A DNA stretch of 64,000 bases from an uncultured Prevotella sp. (lineage in GTDB: Bacteria > Bacteroidota > Bacteroidia > Bacteroidales > Bacteroidaceae). Location: contig CALUKU010000004.1 in NCBI GenBank assembly GCA_944321295.1, positions 42,910 through 106,909 on the forward strand, written 5' to 3'. This document shows, piece after piece, positions 1 through 7,979 of the stretch. Position numbers and translations under genes: made by a program. The notes beneath the pieces were generated by a model. That model searched no databases. It worked only from the letters and a program-made list of their open reading frames with translations, and was not told the origin of the DNA. How positions within the stretch are numbered: position 1 is the stretch's first letter; each line of letters opens with the position of its first letter.

Positions 1-865
1 GGTTGCGCCTGAAGGGCAGGCCCACGTCCATGAAGCGCACGTGGGCGCAGCCGCGCGCGTAGGCGTCGGCCGCGGCCGTCCACACGGCCACGGCGGCGGC
101 GCGCCTCATGTGTAGGCCGGGCCTTGAGGCGAGGTACCACAGGTGGCAGTCGGCGCCGGAGTAAACGCAGAGGCTGCCGCCGACGGTGCGCCCCCCAGCG
201 GCCGTCACCACGAAGAGGCGGCAGCAGCCGGCGTCGCGCAGCTGTCGGAAGAAGCGCCCCCCGGGCACGAAGCGCCCCAGCCTGAGCCGGGCGTGGCCGC
301 GGGCCATGGACAGGAACTCGTCATAGTCGGCGTCGGCCGACGCCGGGCGCCCCTCGAGGCCCGCCCGCCGGGCCCTCGAGAGCAGGGCGCGCATGGGCGC
401 CGTGAGGCGCAGGGCGGGGTGGCGGCTGTGCAGCGAGTTGTGAATCTCCATCCAGTGCACGGGAAAGAAGCCGCACGAGCGCAGCCTGCCGTAGCCGAAC
501 ATCTTGGCGCTCTGGTCGCTGAACTCAACGTAGAGGCACAGCCGGCGCCGCAGCCTGCCGACGACGGCGCGCAGCATGAGGCCGAAGAGCTCCTCGCGGT
601 CGCACCCCGGGGCGTAGCAGCCCTCGCCGTAGATGCGCCCTTGGGCGAAGAGGCACGGCGGCAGCAGCGAGCCGCGGCGCCTCAGGGCCACGAGCATGTG
701 GGCCACGACGCGCCCCCCGCCGCGGGCCACGGCCATGTAGGGCCGCTGCCGGGGGTCGGCCTCGAGAGCCCTGAACAGGGCTGCGCCGTGGAAGAATGGG
801 CCCGCGGCGGCCTGCGGCGGCAGCTCGTCGCTGCGTGTTATTATGGCTACGCTGATACCGTTCAT
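1..865 (-). CDS. FemAB/GNAT-like acyltransferase (3' end outside window)
   Basis: An open frame runs leftward from ATG at 865 off the window edge, giving about 288 residues without a stop. The protein starts MNGISVAIITRSDEL. It shows two GNAT-like halves: an N-terminal half with PYMAVARGGGRVVAHMLVAL, and a second half with RLFVVTAAGGRTVGGSLCVY, then WYLASRPGLHMRRAAA and HVRFMDVGLPF near the cut end. This two-lobed layout and the terminal DxG motif resemble the FemAB/CelD-type 'GNAT family' proteins of Bacteroidetes, which transfer acyl or aminoacyl groups in envelope or polysaccharide synthesis. The substrate cannot be read from sequence. A possible -7 element (TATTTTTG, 877-870) lies so close to the ATG that the message could be leaderless. 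The frame is very GC-rich and long wrong-frame openings overlap it on both strands. Confidence 0.7.
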   Translation of the reverse strand, partial: MNGISVAIITRSDELPPQAAAGPFFHGAALFRALEADPRQRPYMAVARGGGRVVAHMLVALRRRGSLLPPCLFAQGRIYGEGCYAPGCDREELFGLMLRAVVGRLRRRLCLYVEFSDQSAKMFGYGRLRSCGFFPVHWMEIHNSLHSRHPALRLTAPMRALLSRARRAGLEGRPASADADYDEFLSMARGHARLRLGRFVPGGRFFRQLRDAGCCRLFVVTAAGGRTVGGSLCVYSGADCHLWYLASRPGLHMRRAAAVAVWTAAADAYARGCAHVRFMDVGLPFRRN

Positions 866-869
866 GCGG

Positions 870-877
870 CAAAAATA
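870..877 (-). promoter_or_regulatory. possible -7 element for the FemAB-like gene
   Basis: TATTTTTG on the minus strand ends five bases before the ATG at 865. It fits the Bacteroidetes -7 consensus TAnnTTTG, but no good -33 TTTG is seen at the right distance, so this is tentative. Confidence 0.35.
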
Positions 878-906
878 ATAAATCTTTTATAAAAAACGCC
901 ACGCCC

Positions 907-937
907 TTGTGTTTTTGGCTATTATTGCATACCTTTG
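907..937 (+). promoter_or_regulatory. Bacteroidetes-type promoter for the nitroreductase operon
   Basis: TTG at 907-909 is followed after 20 bases by TACCTTTG at 930-937, the TTTG/TAnnTTTG arrangement of the Bacteroidetes primary sigma factor. Transcription would start near 943 and read through an inverted repeat (966-1114) before the first gene at 1142. Confidence 0.55.
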
Positions 938-965
938 CGGCGGTATTTAAGGGGTTATACGGTTG

Positions 966-1114
966 TGGGGTGTATCAGGATTAAGAAGTTAGCAGGAGTA
1001 AACGGGAGTTAGGCTCGCCGTGCCCGCCCGGAGTTAACTGACAATGGCTTCTGTGGGTAATGTCGGTTAACTCCTTGAACGAGCGTAGCGAGTGGTAACT
1101 CCCGATAATTACTT
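966..1114. repeat. dispersed inverted repeat, GGAGTTAAC family, copy 1
   Basis: The unit begins GGGGTGTATCAGGATTAAG and contains stacked short words of the type GGAGTTA and AACGGGAGTTAG, then an AGGCTCGC..GCCCGCC hairpin. Later it runs back through the complement (GGTTAACTCC, GGTAACTCCCG). Other copies lie at 4523-4700, 19826-20002 and, degenerate, 31385-31502. It lies inside the leader of the operon starting at 1142. Confidence 0.75.
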
Positions 1115-1141
1115 GGCTCTTTGCGGATATTTTAAAATATA

Positions 1142-1681
1142 ATGTTTATGGACGGATTCAACGGCCTGCTCGGCAGGCGGCGCAGCTGCCGGCGGTTCGC
1201 CGGCGGCGAGATCGGCGCCGACGACGTAAGGCTGATACTCGAGGCGGCGCTGCTGTCGCCCACGTCGCGCTCGAAGCGCGCGTGGCACTTTACGGTGGTT
1301 GACGACGCGCTGCTGCTTGCACAGCTGGCCGACGCCAAGGACACGGGGGCGCAGTTCCTCAAGGGAGCGGCCGTGGCCGTGGTGGTGGCGGCCGACGCTA
1401 CGGCAGACGACTGCTGGATAGAGGATTGCTCGATAGCCGCATGGTCGATGCAGCTGCAGGCCGAGGCCCTCGGCCTGGGCTCGTGCTGGGCCCAGATCAG
1501 GGGCAGGGGCCTGTCTGACGGCACGGCCGCGGCCGACGTCGTAAGGGGCGTGCTGGGCCTCCCGCCGGAGCTCGGCGTGCTGTGCGTGGTGGGCTTCGGC
1601 CGCAAGGCCGGGGGCGACGACGGCACGCCGCGCGGGGGCGACGGCCTGAAGTGGGAGAACGTGCACATCAACGGGTTCTGA
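1142..1681 (+). CDS. nitroreductase family protein
   Basis: The 179-residue product fits small FMN-dependent nitroreductases (NfsB/BluB-like fold), which reduce nitro compounds, quinones or related substrates with NAD(P)H. Visible features are the N-terminal RRRSCRRF motif typical of the FMN phosphate contact, LLSPTSRSKRAWHFTVV (the conserved 'aPSa.n.QPw.f' region), the central AAWSMQLQAEALGLGSCW helix, and the C-terminal GVLCVVGFGRKA. It lies four bases upstream of the DUF2520 gene, so the two are probably co-transcribed. The physiological substrate is unknown. The start at 1142 is the first ATG in frame; a second ATG two codons later is possible. Confidence 0.85.
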   Translation: MFMDGFNGLLGRRRSCRRFAGGEIGADDVRLILEAALLSPTSRSKRAWHFTVVDDALLLAQLADAKDTGAQFLKGAAVAVVVAADATADDCWIEDCSIAAWSMQLQAEALGLGSCWAQIRGRGLSDGTAAADVVRGVLGLPPELGVLCVVGFGRKAGGDDGTPRGGDGLKWENVHINGF

Positions 1682-1685
1682 CGTC

Positions 1686-2498
1686 ATGAGGATAGCTATG
1701 ATAGGAGCGGGCAACGCCGCCTCGAGCCTGGCGCCGGCGCTGGCCCGGGCGGGAGGCGACGTGGTGCAGGTGTACAGCCGCACGATGCGCTCGGCTGCAA
1801 GGCTGGCCGCGGCCCTGGACTGCGGGGCCACCGACGACCTGGGGCGGGTGACCGCCGAGGCCGACGTCTACATAGTGGCGCTGAAGGACGGCGCCGTGTC
1901 CGGCGTGCTGCCGCGGCTCTGCAAGGGGCGCGAGGACAAGGTGTTCCTGCACACGGCGGGCAGCCTGCCGATGGGCGTGTTCGAGGGGCTGGCCGTGCAT
2001 TACGGCGTGCTTTACCCCATGCAGACGTTCTCGAGGGAGAGGCCGCTCGACTTCGGCGGCATACCGTGCTTCGTGGAGGGCAGCGACAACGAGGCCCTCG
2101 GCACGGCCGAGGCCCTTGCGCGCGGGATAAGCGGTAGGGTGTACCGCCTCGGCTCGGAGGAGCGCCTGCACCTGCACCTGGCGGCCGTCTTCGCCTGCAA
2201 CTTCGCCAACCGCTGCTACGGGATGGCGGCCGAGATACTGGAGCAGTGCGGCATACCCTTCGACGTAATGCTGCCGCTCATCGACGAAACGGCGCGCAAG
2301 GTGCACTACATGTCGCCGCGCGAGGCCCAGACGGGCCCCGCCGTGCGCTATGACGCCGGCGTGATAGGCGCCCAGTCGGCCCTGCTCGCCGGGCGTCCCG
2401 ACCTAAGGCGGATTTACGACGCCATGAGCGAGAGCATACATAACGCGGCGGCGAAAGCGGACGAGCAGACAAGTGACGAGCAGACAAGCAGTCAGTAA
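1686..2498 (+). CDS. Rossmann-fold / DUF2520 domain protein
   Basis: 270 residues. The N-terminus has MIGAGNAASSLAPALARAG, a GxGxxA dinucleotide-binding loop. The second half (LAAVFACNFANRCYGMAAEI, PLIDETARKVHYMSP, GPAVRYD) matches the DUF2520 helical domain that follows it in Bacteroidetes proteins related to ketopantoate and F420-type reductases. It is probably an NAD(P)-dependent oxidoreductase of unknown substrate. Neighbours are the nitroreductase (upstream, 4 bases) and KdsC- and Maf-like genes downstream, a gene order common in Bacteroidales. The last 13 codons (ADEQTSDEQTSSQ) are encoded by the dispersed GACAAGCAGAC repeat, so the repeat has extended or replaced the native C-terminus. 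Confidence 0.85.
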   Translation: MRIAMIGAGNAASSLAPALARAGGDVVQVYSRTMRSAARLAAALDCGATDDLGRVTAEADVYIVALKDGAVSGVLPRLCKGREDKVFLHTAGSLPMGVFEGLAVHYGVLYPMQTFSRERPLDFGGIPCFVEGSDNEALGTAEALARGISGRVYRLGSEERLHLHLAAVFACNFANRCYGMAAEILEQCGIPFDVMLPLIDETARKVHYMSPREAQTGPAVRYDAGVIGAQSALLAGRPDLRRIYDAMSESIHNAAAKADEQTSDEQTSSQ

Positions 2499-2582
2499 CA
2501 AGCAGACGAGTGACAAGCAGACCGGTAGACAAGTAACAAGGCAAATCTCCTTGTCTGCTTGTTACTGACTGCTTGTCTGCTT
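2459..2582. repeat. dispersed inverted repeat, GACAAGCAGAC family, copy 1
   Basis: Tandem words GACGAGCAGACAAGTGACGA run into a left arm and then, after AGGCAAATCTCC, the complementary right arm (TTGTCTGCTTGTTACTGACT), so the transcript can fold into a long hairpin. It begins inside the DUF2520 reading frame and ends 19 bases before the KdsC-like start. Related copies: 7890-7979, 9073-9187, 28890-29005. Confidence 0.85.
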
Positions 2583-2600
2583 AATAATAATAACGACGAT

Positions 2601-3119
2601 ATGATTAATTATGACTTGACGAAGATACGGATGGCCGTGTTCGACATGGACGGCGTGATGAGCCGCGACACCGTGCCGCTGCACCCCTCGGGCGAACCCA
2701 TGCGCACGGTGAACATCAAGGATGGATACGCCCTGCAGCTGGCGTCGAGGCGCGGGCTGAGGATAGCCGTCCTGACGGGCGGCACCGACGAGGCCGTAAG
2801 ACTAAGGTGCGGGCGCCTGGGGGTGGAGGACGTCGTCATGGGAAGCTCGGTGAAGATAAGGGACTACGAACGCCTCTTGGCCAAGTACGGCCTGAAGGAC
2901 GACGAGGTGCTCTACATGGGCGACGACATCCCCGACTACGAGGTGATGAGGCGTTGCGGCTGCCCCTGCTGCCCGGCCGACGCCTGCGGCGACATAAGGG
3001 CCGTGAGCCACTACGTCAGCCGCTACAAGGGCGGCTGCGGCTGCGTGCGCGACGTCGTAGAGCAGGTGCTCCGCGCCAAGGGCCTGTGGCTCGGCGCCCA
3101 GGACGCGTTCGGTTGGTGA
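2601..3119 (+). CDS. KdsC-like HAD phosphatase (YrbI family)
   Basis: 172 residues. [13 protein letters not shown] carries the HAD nucleophile motif DxDG, AVLTGG is motif II, and [17 protein letters not shown] is the acidic motif IV. The compact, cap-less size matches 3-deoxy-D-manno-octulosonate 8-phosphate phosphatase, which makes Kdo for lipopolysaccharide, although related HAD enzymes share the motifs. The start at 2601 ([11 protein letters not shown]) was chosen because the frame remains open further upstream only through repeat sequence (2459-2582). A Cys-rich patch ([12 protein letters not shown]) follows motif IV. The Maf gene starts 21 bases downstream. Confidence 0.85.
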   Translation: MINYDLTKIRMAVFDMDGVMSRDTVPLHPSGEPMRTVNIKDGYALQLASRRGLRIAVLTGGTDEAVRLRCGRLGVEDVVMGSSVKIRDYERLLAKYGLKDDEVLYMGDDIPDYEVMRRCGCPCCPADACGDIRAVSHYVSRYKGGCGCVRDVVEQVLRAKGLWLGAQDAFGW

Positions 3120-3140
3120 CTTTAAGAAATAAACTTTATC

Positions 3141-3716
3141 ATGATGGAAAAGGATTATCATATCATCCTGGCCAGCAACAGCCCCCGCCGCAGGGAGCTG
3201 CTGGCGGGCTTGGATGTTGACTTCGAGGTGAGGGTGGTCAAGGGCGTGAGCGAGGCTTACCCCGCAGGCCTGCCCGTGATGGACGTGGCCGGATACGTGG
3301 CCCGCGAGAAGGCCGGGGCCTATAAGGACCAGCTCGGCGGCGGCGCCGTAGTGCTGACGGCCGACACGGTGGTGGTATTGGGAGGCGAGGTGCTCGGCAA
3401 GCCGAAGGACCTTGACGACGCAAGGCGCATGTTGCGCATGCTGAGCGGCATGACCCACCACGTGGTGACGGGCGTGTGCCTGACGGCCGCGGACAGGCAG
3501 AGGTGCTTCTCGGTGGTGACCGACGTCACGTTCAGGGAGCTGTCCGACGAGGAGATAAATTATTATGTCGACAAGTACAGGCCTCTTGACAAGGCCGGAG
3601 CTTACGGCATACAGGAGTGGATAGGCTACGTCGGCGTGACGTCGATAAGCGGCAGCTACTTCAACGTGATGGGACTGCCCGTGCAGAGGATTTACGAGGA
3701 GCTGCGCCGGTTCTGA
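3141..3716 (+). CDS. maf: Maf-like nucleoside triphosphate pyrophosphatase
   Basis: 191 residues. The family signature SNSPRRRELL is at residues 12-21, with ADTVVVLGGEVLGKP in the middle and the C-terminal GAYGIQEW motif. Maf/YhdE enzymes hydrolyse dTTP, UTP or modified nucleotides to monophosphates and pyrophosphate, either to clean the nucleotide pool or to restrain division. Two ATGs are adjacent at 3141 and 3144; the first is used here. It is the last gene of the 1142-3716 rightward operon, followed by a promoter for DedA. Confidence 0.93.
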   Translation: MMEKDYHIILASNSPRRRELLAGLDVDFEVRVVKGVSEAYPAGLPVMDVAGYVAREKAGAYKDQLGGGAVVLTADTVVVLGGEVLGKPKDLDDARRMLRMLSGMTHHVVTGVCLTAADRQRCFSVVTDVTFRELSDEEINYYVDKYRPLDKAGAYGIQEWIGYVGVTSISGSYFNVMGLPVQRIYEELRRF

Positions 3717-3772
3717 CGCAGGACCGCGGGGAGGGAGTTTCGGCGTATTTCGTGTTTTTGTCGGGGCGTTTC

Positions 3773-3803
3773 TTGCCGCTTACGCGATATCTACGTACCT
3801 TTG
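3773..3803 (+). promoter_or_regulatory. promoter of the DedA gene
   Basis: TTG at 3773-3775, 20 bases, then TACCTTTG at 3796-3803. This is a good match to the Bacteroidetes -33/-7 pair, 50 bases before the DedA start. Confidence 0.7.
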
Positions 3804-3852
3804 CACGGTCTTTACCGATGATTAAGAGTGTTTTATAATTATAAAAAGTCAA

Positions 3853-4497
3853 ATGGATTCAGCAGAATTGTTCAGATGGGTGTTAGACAACCTTAACTAT
3901 TGGGTCGTGACGGTGTTCATGGCCATCGAGAGCTCTTTCATCCCGTTCCCTTCGGAAGTAGTCGTTCCGCCCGCCGCATGGAAGGCCATGGACCCCGCGA
4001 GCGGCATGAACATCTTCCTCGTAGTGGTGTTCGCAACGATAGGGGCCGACATAGGCGCCCTGTTCAACTATTACCTGGCGCGTTGGCTGGGGCGGCCTAT
4101 CGTCTACAGGTTCGCCGACAGCCGCATAGGCCACATGTGCCTTATCGACCGTGAGAGCGTAGAGCGGGCCGAGCAGTATTTCCGCGACCACGGGGCCGCA
4201 TCGACCTTCTTCGGCCGACTGATACCGGCCATACGCCAGCTGATAAGCATACCGGCGGGGTTGGCCAACATGAGGCTCGACCACTTCCTGCTGTACACCA
4301 CGCTCGGAGCGGGCGTGTGGAACAGCGTGCTGGCGCTGATCGGCTACCTTATTTACCGTTACTCGGGCCTGAAGACCACCAACGACGTCTACCTTGAAGC
4401 CACGAAGTACAGCCACGAGATAGGCTACGTGCTGTTGGCCCTGGCGGTGCTGATAGTGGGCTTCCTGATATACAAGGGCGTGAAGAAGAAAAAGTAG
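3853..4497 (+). CDS. DedA family membrane protein
   Basis: 214 residues with several hydrophobic segments. It shows the DedA signature: an N-terminal ESSFIPFPSEVVVPPAAW re-entrant loop, then FATIGADIGALFNYYLARWLGR, and FFGRLIPAIRQLISIPAGLANM with the conserved F.GR..P..R...PAG. DedA proteins are undecaprenyl-phosphate or phospholipid flippases/scramblases in the inner membrane. It is monocistronic, with its own promoter, and is followed by the repeat at 4523. It ends in a lysine-rich tail (KKKK). Confidence 0.93.
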   Translation: MDSAELFRWVLDNLNYWVVTVFMAIESSFIPFPSEVVVPPAAWKAMDPASGMNIFLVVVFATIGADIGALFNYYLARWLGRPIVYRFADSRIGHMCLIDRESVERAEQYFRDHGAASTFFGRLIPAIRQLISIPAGLANMRLDHFLLYTTLGAGVWNSVLALIGYLIYRYSGLKTTNDVYLEATKYSHEIGYVLLALAVLIVGFLIYKGVKKKK

Positions 4498-4522
4498 GAG
4501 CTTTTCAGTGGATTATATGAAG

Positions 4523-4700
4523 AGGGGGTATTAAGATTAAGGAGTTAGCAGGAGTTAACGGGAGTTAGGCTCGCTTTGCTCGCCAGGAGTTAACTGACAA
4601 TAGCTTGAATTACAGCAACTTGGCATTTGTCCGTTAACTCCCTATAACTCCGACGCGAAGCGTCTAACTCCCGTTAACTTCTTAATTTTTGATCCCCCCC
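4523..4700. repeat. dispersed inverted repeat, GGAGTTAAC family, copy 2
   Basis: Outer arms GGGGGTATTAAGATTAAGGA and its complement ending near 4700 enclose GGAGTTAGC, AACGGGAGTTAGG, the GGCTCGCTTTGCTCGCC hairpin, a central GACAATAGCTTGAATT..GGCATTTGTCC stretch and the CGACGCGAAGCGTC hairpin. Copy 3 (19826-20002) shares the centre almost word for word. It lies between the convergent DedA and TPR genes, so it could end transcription in both directions. Confidence 0.8.
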
Positions 4701-4712
4701 TTTTATCGTTCG

Positions 4713-6149
4713 TCAAAGGGGCGGCAGCTTTCCCTTATTGTTCCTGACGATGTAATCATAGTAGTCTTTCGGCTCCATGCCGTCGGGGAAAAGCTTGCCG
4801 AGCAGCATTTTCGTTTCTTGCGGCGAGCAGGCCGCGGCCTGCTTCAGGGCGTCGGGAAACTCGTCGGTCTTGCCCAAGTCGTAGCAGCATGCGGCGTAAT
4901 GGGCGTAGCCCTCGGTCCAGTCGGGGTAGTTGGCGTACAGCGTGCAGAACATCTTATAAGCCAGCTCGGGGTTGCCGCTTTCGAAGATGGTTATCGCAAT
5001 CTTCATGAATATCGCCGGCGAATAGCCCGAGCTGCGTATGGCCTGCATGAAGTATTTCTTGGCCTCTTCCAGCCGCCCGCTGCCGAGCAGCATGTTGCCG
5101 CGGTAGACGAGCAGCTCGTCATGGTCGCCGCTTATGGCGTCGGCCTTGTCGAGCACGGCCATGCAGTCGTCGATGCGTCCCAGGCGGCAGTAGGCGAACG
5201 CCATGTCCTTGTAGACGTCGACGAGGGCGGGCGATTGCGGGGCTGACAGCTCCTCGGCCTTCTTGAGGTGAGTGATGGCGTTGCCGTAGTCTTCAAGCAG
5301 CATGTAGCAGAAGCCTACGAGCATTTCGCCGTTCTCGTCGTCGGGGCACAGGCTGTTGTACCTTAGGTAATATTTCAGGGCCTCGCCGTAGTTGCCGAGA
5401 TTGTAAAGCCCGTTGGCCTTGTTGAGCAGGGCCGCTGTATTCTGCGGGTTGATGGCTATGGAATACTCGCTGCTCTGTATGGAGTCCTCGATGTTGTTGC
5501 TGAAAAACTGCGACGAGGCCAACAGGTTCCAGTATTGCGTAGAGAACGGGTCGTGGTCAATCAGCTCGTTGAACAGCTTCTTGCTGTTCTCGTAGTCGCC
5601 CTTTTCCATGAATATCCTCGCCGCCTGTTCCTTATAGTCCACCGACTCCTTGTCGGCCGAGCGTCCCAGCCACTTCTCGGCCTTGCCTACGGCGTTGTAG
5701 TCGATGAAGAGCGCGGCGGAGTCCACGGCGAAATAGTCCTTGTCGTCATCGTCGGCCTCGCCGAACTTTTCCTCAAGATACGCGTCGGCGGCGTCGGCGT
5801 CGTTGCGGGCGAGCATTATCTCGGCCTTCATGTAGAAATATTCGGGGTCTGACTTGTCCTCGATTTGTTCAGCGTAGTATTCGGCTGTGCCGACGTCCTT
5901 GCCCTCCATCAGGGCCAGCCTGGCCTTGAAGAGCAGCGGCGCCGTGCTGCCGGGATACATCGCCAGGGTCTTCTCTATGACGTATTCGGACTTATCGGCC
6001 TTGCCGTTGTTGTAATAATATTCGGCAACGTCTACAAGCTCGTCGGTGTCGAGGACGGCGAAGGCTTCGTCGTCCCCGGCACTCTCGAACTTCCTTAGTA
6101 TCGCCTTGAAGTCATTTGAAAGGAAATAATCCTCAGAGTTGTATGACAT
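4713..6149 (-). CDS. tetratricopeptide repeat protein
   Basis: 478 residues made of degenerate TPR helices from about residue 30 to the end. Clear units include YKEQAARIFMEKGDYENSKK, STQYWNLLASSQFFSNN, YGEALKYYLRYNSLCPDD and DMAFAYCRLGRIDDCMAVLD. There is no signal peptide and no other domain, so a cytoplasmic scaffold role is the most that can be said. It begins 10 bases after the glnS stop and is probably co-transcribed with glnS; the pairing of GlnRS with a TPR protein recurs in Bacteroidales. Confidence 0.85.
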   Translation of the reverse strand: MSYNSEDYFLSNDFKAILRKFESAGDDEAFAVLDTDELVDVAEYYYNNGKADKSEYVIEKTLAMYPGSTAPLLFKARLALMEGKDVGTAEYYAEQIEDKSDPEYFYMKAEIMLARNDADAADAYLEEKFGEADDDDKDYFAVDSAALFIDYNAVGKAEKWLGRSADKESVDYKEQAARIFMEKGDYENSKKLFNELIDHDPFSTQYWNLLASSQFFSNNIEDSIQSSEYSIAINPQNTAALLNKANGLYNLGNYGEALKYYLRYNSLCPDDENGEMLVGFCYMLLEDYGNAITHLKKAEELSAPQSPALVDVYKDMAFAYCRLGRIDDCMAVLDKADAISGDHDELLVYRGNMLLGSGRLEEAKKYFMQAIRSSGYSPAIFMKIAITIFESGNPELAYKMFCTLYANYPDWTEGYAHYAACCYDLGKTDEFPDALKQAAACSPQETKMLLGKLFPDGMEPKDYYDYIVRNNKGKLPPL

Positions 6150-6159
6150 TTGTCCGGTT

Positions 6160-7875
6160 TTACCCTTTGTTGATTTTCGACCAAGTGTCTTTCAGGCCGA
6201 CCGTCTTGTTGTAAACGGGGCGGGCCTCAGTCGAGTCAAGGTCGGCCATGAAGTAGCCTATGCGCTGGAACTGCAGGTAGTCGCCGGGCTTCATGGCGGC
6301 GGCGTAGTCCTCAACGTAGCAGTCGCTGATAACGGTCAGTGAGTCAGGGTTGAGCAGCTCCCTGAAGTCGCGGTCGTCGGCCGACGGGTTCTCAACGTTG
6401 AACAGGCGGTCGTAAATCCTCACCTCGGCCTTCTTGCAGTGGTCGGCGCTTACCCAGTGGAGCGTGCCCTTCACCTTGCGGTTGGCTCCTTCCATGCCGC
6501 TCTTGCTCGTCGGGTCATATTCGGCCTGTATCTCTATGATGTTGCCCTCGGCGTCCTTCGTGCAGCCGGTGCACTTCACGATGTAGGCGTTCTTCAGGCG
6601 CACCTCGCGTCCCGGCGACATGCGGAAGAACTTCTTGGGCGCGTCTTCCATGAAGTCGTCGCGCTCAATCCACAGGTTCTTGCCGAACGTGATGGTGTGC
6701 GTTCCGTCGGCCTCGTTCTCGGGATTGTTGACGGCCTCCATCTCCTCGGTCTGCCCGTCGGGATAGTTCGTGATGACGAGCTTCACGGGGTTGAGCACTG
6801 CCGACACCCTTATGGCGCGCTTGTTCAGGTCGTCGCGCACGGCGGCCTCGAGCAGGGCCACGTCGTTCAGTGCGTCGAACTTGGTGTAGCCGATGCTCCT
6901 TATGAAGTTCTTAATGCTCTCGGGCGAGTATCCTCGCCGGCGCATGCCGCATATCGTCGGCATGCGAGGGTCGTCCCATCCGTTCACCTTGCCTTCGTCC
7001 ACCAGCGCGTGCAGCTTGCGCTTGCTCATCACGGTGTAGGTAAGGTTGAGGCGGTTGAACTCTATCTGCCTCGGGCGGAAGTCGTCAAGGTTGTCGCCCT
7101 CGCCCTTGTATGTCTTCAGTTCGTCTATGAACTTGTCGTAAAGCGGGCGGTGGGGCACGAACTCAAGCGTGCATATCGAGTGGGTAACGCCCTCGAAGTA
7201 GTCGCTCTGCCCGTGGGCGAAGTCATACATCGGGTAGGCGTGCCACTTGGTTCCCGTGCGGTGGTGCGGCGTGTGTATTATGCGGTACATGATAGGGTCG
7301 CGGAAGTGCATGTTGGGGTTGGCCATGTCAAGCTTGGCGCGCAACACCATCGAGCCTTCCTCGGCCTCGGGAGTGTTCATCTTGTGGAACAGCTCGAGGC
7401 TTTCCTCCACGGGTCGGTCGCGGTAGGGCGACGGCGTGCCGGGCTGCGTGGGCGTGCCCTTCTGCTCGGCTATCTGCTCGCTCGTCTGCTCGTCAACGTA
7501 AGCCTTGCCCTGCTTTATCATCCACTCGGCGAAGTCCCACAGCTGCTGGAAGTAGTCTGAAGCGTAGTAAACGTTGGCCCAGTGGAACCCGAGCCATTTT
7601 ATGTCGTTCAGTATCGAGTCCACGTATTCGGTGTCCTCCTTGCTGGGGTTGGTGTCGTCGAAGCGCAGGTTGCACGTTCCGCCGTAGTTGTCGGCCACGC
7701 CGAAGTCCATGCAGATGGCCTTTGCGTGGCCTATGTGCAGGTAACCGTTAGGCTCGGGCGGGAAGCGCGTCTGTATGCGTCCGGCGTTCTTGCCGTCGGC
7801 AAGGTCCTTCTCAACCATTTGCTCTACGAAGCTGAGGCTTCTCTTCTCTTCGATGTTGTTATTTTCTGCGGTCAT
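6160..7875 (-). CDS. glnS: glutamine--tRNA ligase
   Basis: 571 residues. Class I signature FPPEPNGYLHIGHAKAI lies near residues 39-55 and VMSKRKLHALV replaces KMSKS. Between them are the GlnRS-specific YPMYDFAHGQSDYFEGVTHS and PHRPLYD; the C-terminal beta-barrel anticodon domains follow. It charges tRNA-Gln directly. The segment YVDEQTSEQIAEQKGTPTQP is native GlnRS sequence even though it resembles the nearby repeat family. It lies downstream of mltG with a repeat copy in the gap and upstream of the TPR gene. Confidence 0.97.
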   Translation of the reverse strand: MTAENNNIEEKRSLSFVEQMVEKDLADGKNAGRIQTRFPPEPNGYLHIGHAKAICMDFGVADNYGGTCNLRFDDTNPSKEDTEYVDSILNDIKWLGFHWANVYYASDYFQQLWDFAEWMIKQGKAYVDEQTSEQIAEQKGTPTQPGTPSPYRDRPVEESLELFHKMNTPEAEEGSMVLRAKLDMANPNMHFRDPIMYRIIHTPHHRTGTKWHAYPMYDFAHGQSDYFEGVTHSICTLEFVPHRPLYDKFIDELKTYKGEGDNLDDFRPRQIEFNRLNLTYTVMSKRKLHALVDEGKVNGWDDPRMPTICGMRRRGYSPESIKNFIRSIGYTKFDALNDVALLEAAVRDDLNKRAIRVSAVLNPVKLVITNYPDGQTEEMEAVNNPENEADGTHTITFGKNLWIERDDFMEDAPKKFFRMSPGREVRLKNAYIVKCTGCTKDAEGNIIEIQAEYDPTSKSGMEGANRKVKGTLHWVSADHCKKAEVRIYDRLFNVENPSADDRDFRELLNPDSLTVISDCYVEDYAAAMKPGDYLQFQRIGYFMADLDSTEARPVYNKTVGLKDTWSKINKG

Positions 7876-7889
7876 ATCTTTATTTTTTT

Positions 7890-7979
7890 AGCAGACCAGT
7901 TCATGGTAACAAGCAGACAAGGAGATTAGCCTTGTCACTTGTCCGCTCGTCTGCTTGTTTGCTCGTCACTTGTCTGCTT
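7890..7979. repeat. dispersed inverted repeat, GACAAGCAGAC family, copy 2
   Basis: Between the mltG stop and the glnS start. Words AACAAGCAGACAAGGAGATT and CTTGTCACTTGTCCGCTCGT face each other. It fills nearly the whole 104-base gap, so it lies in the leader of glnS. Confidence 0.75.

Noticed and set aside
143-902. Open frames on both strands over the first 900 bases (rightward 249 codons; leftward 107 and 125 codons)
   Set aside because: They are wrong-frame shadows of the leftward FemAB/GNAT-like gene, which has no stop in the window; their products are Ala/Arg/Gly-rich without any family motif.
7461-7497. Similarity of the glnS codons for DEQTSEQIAEQ to the GACAAGCAGAC repeat
   Set aside because: The same protein segment (VDE.T.EQI) is native in GlnRS of other bacteria, so the likeness to the nearby repeat is coincidence.
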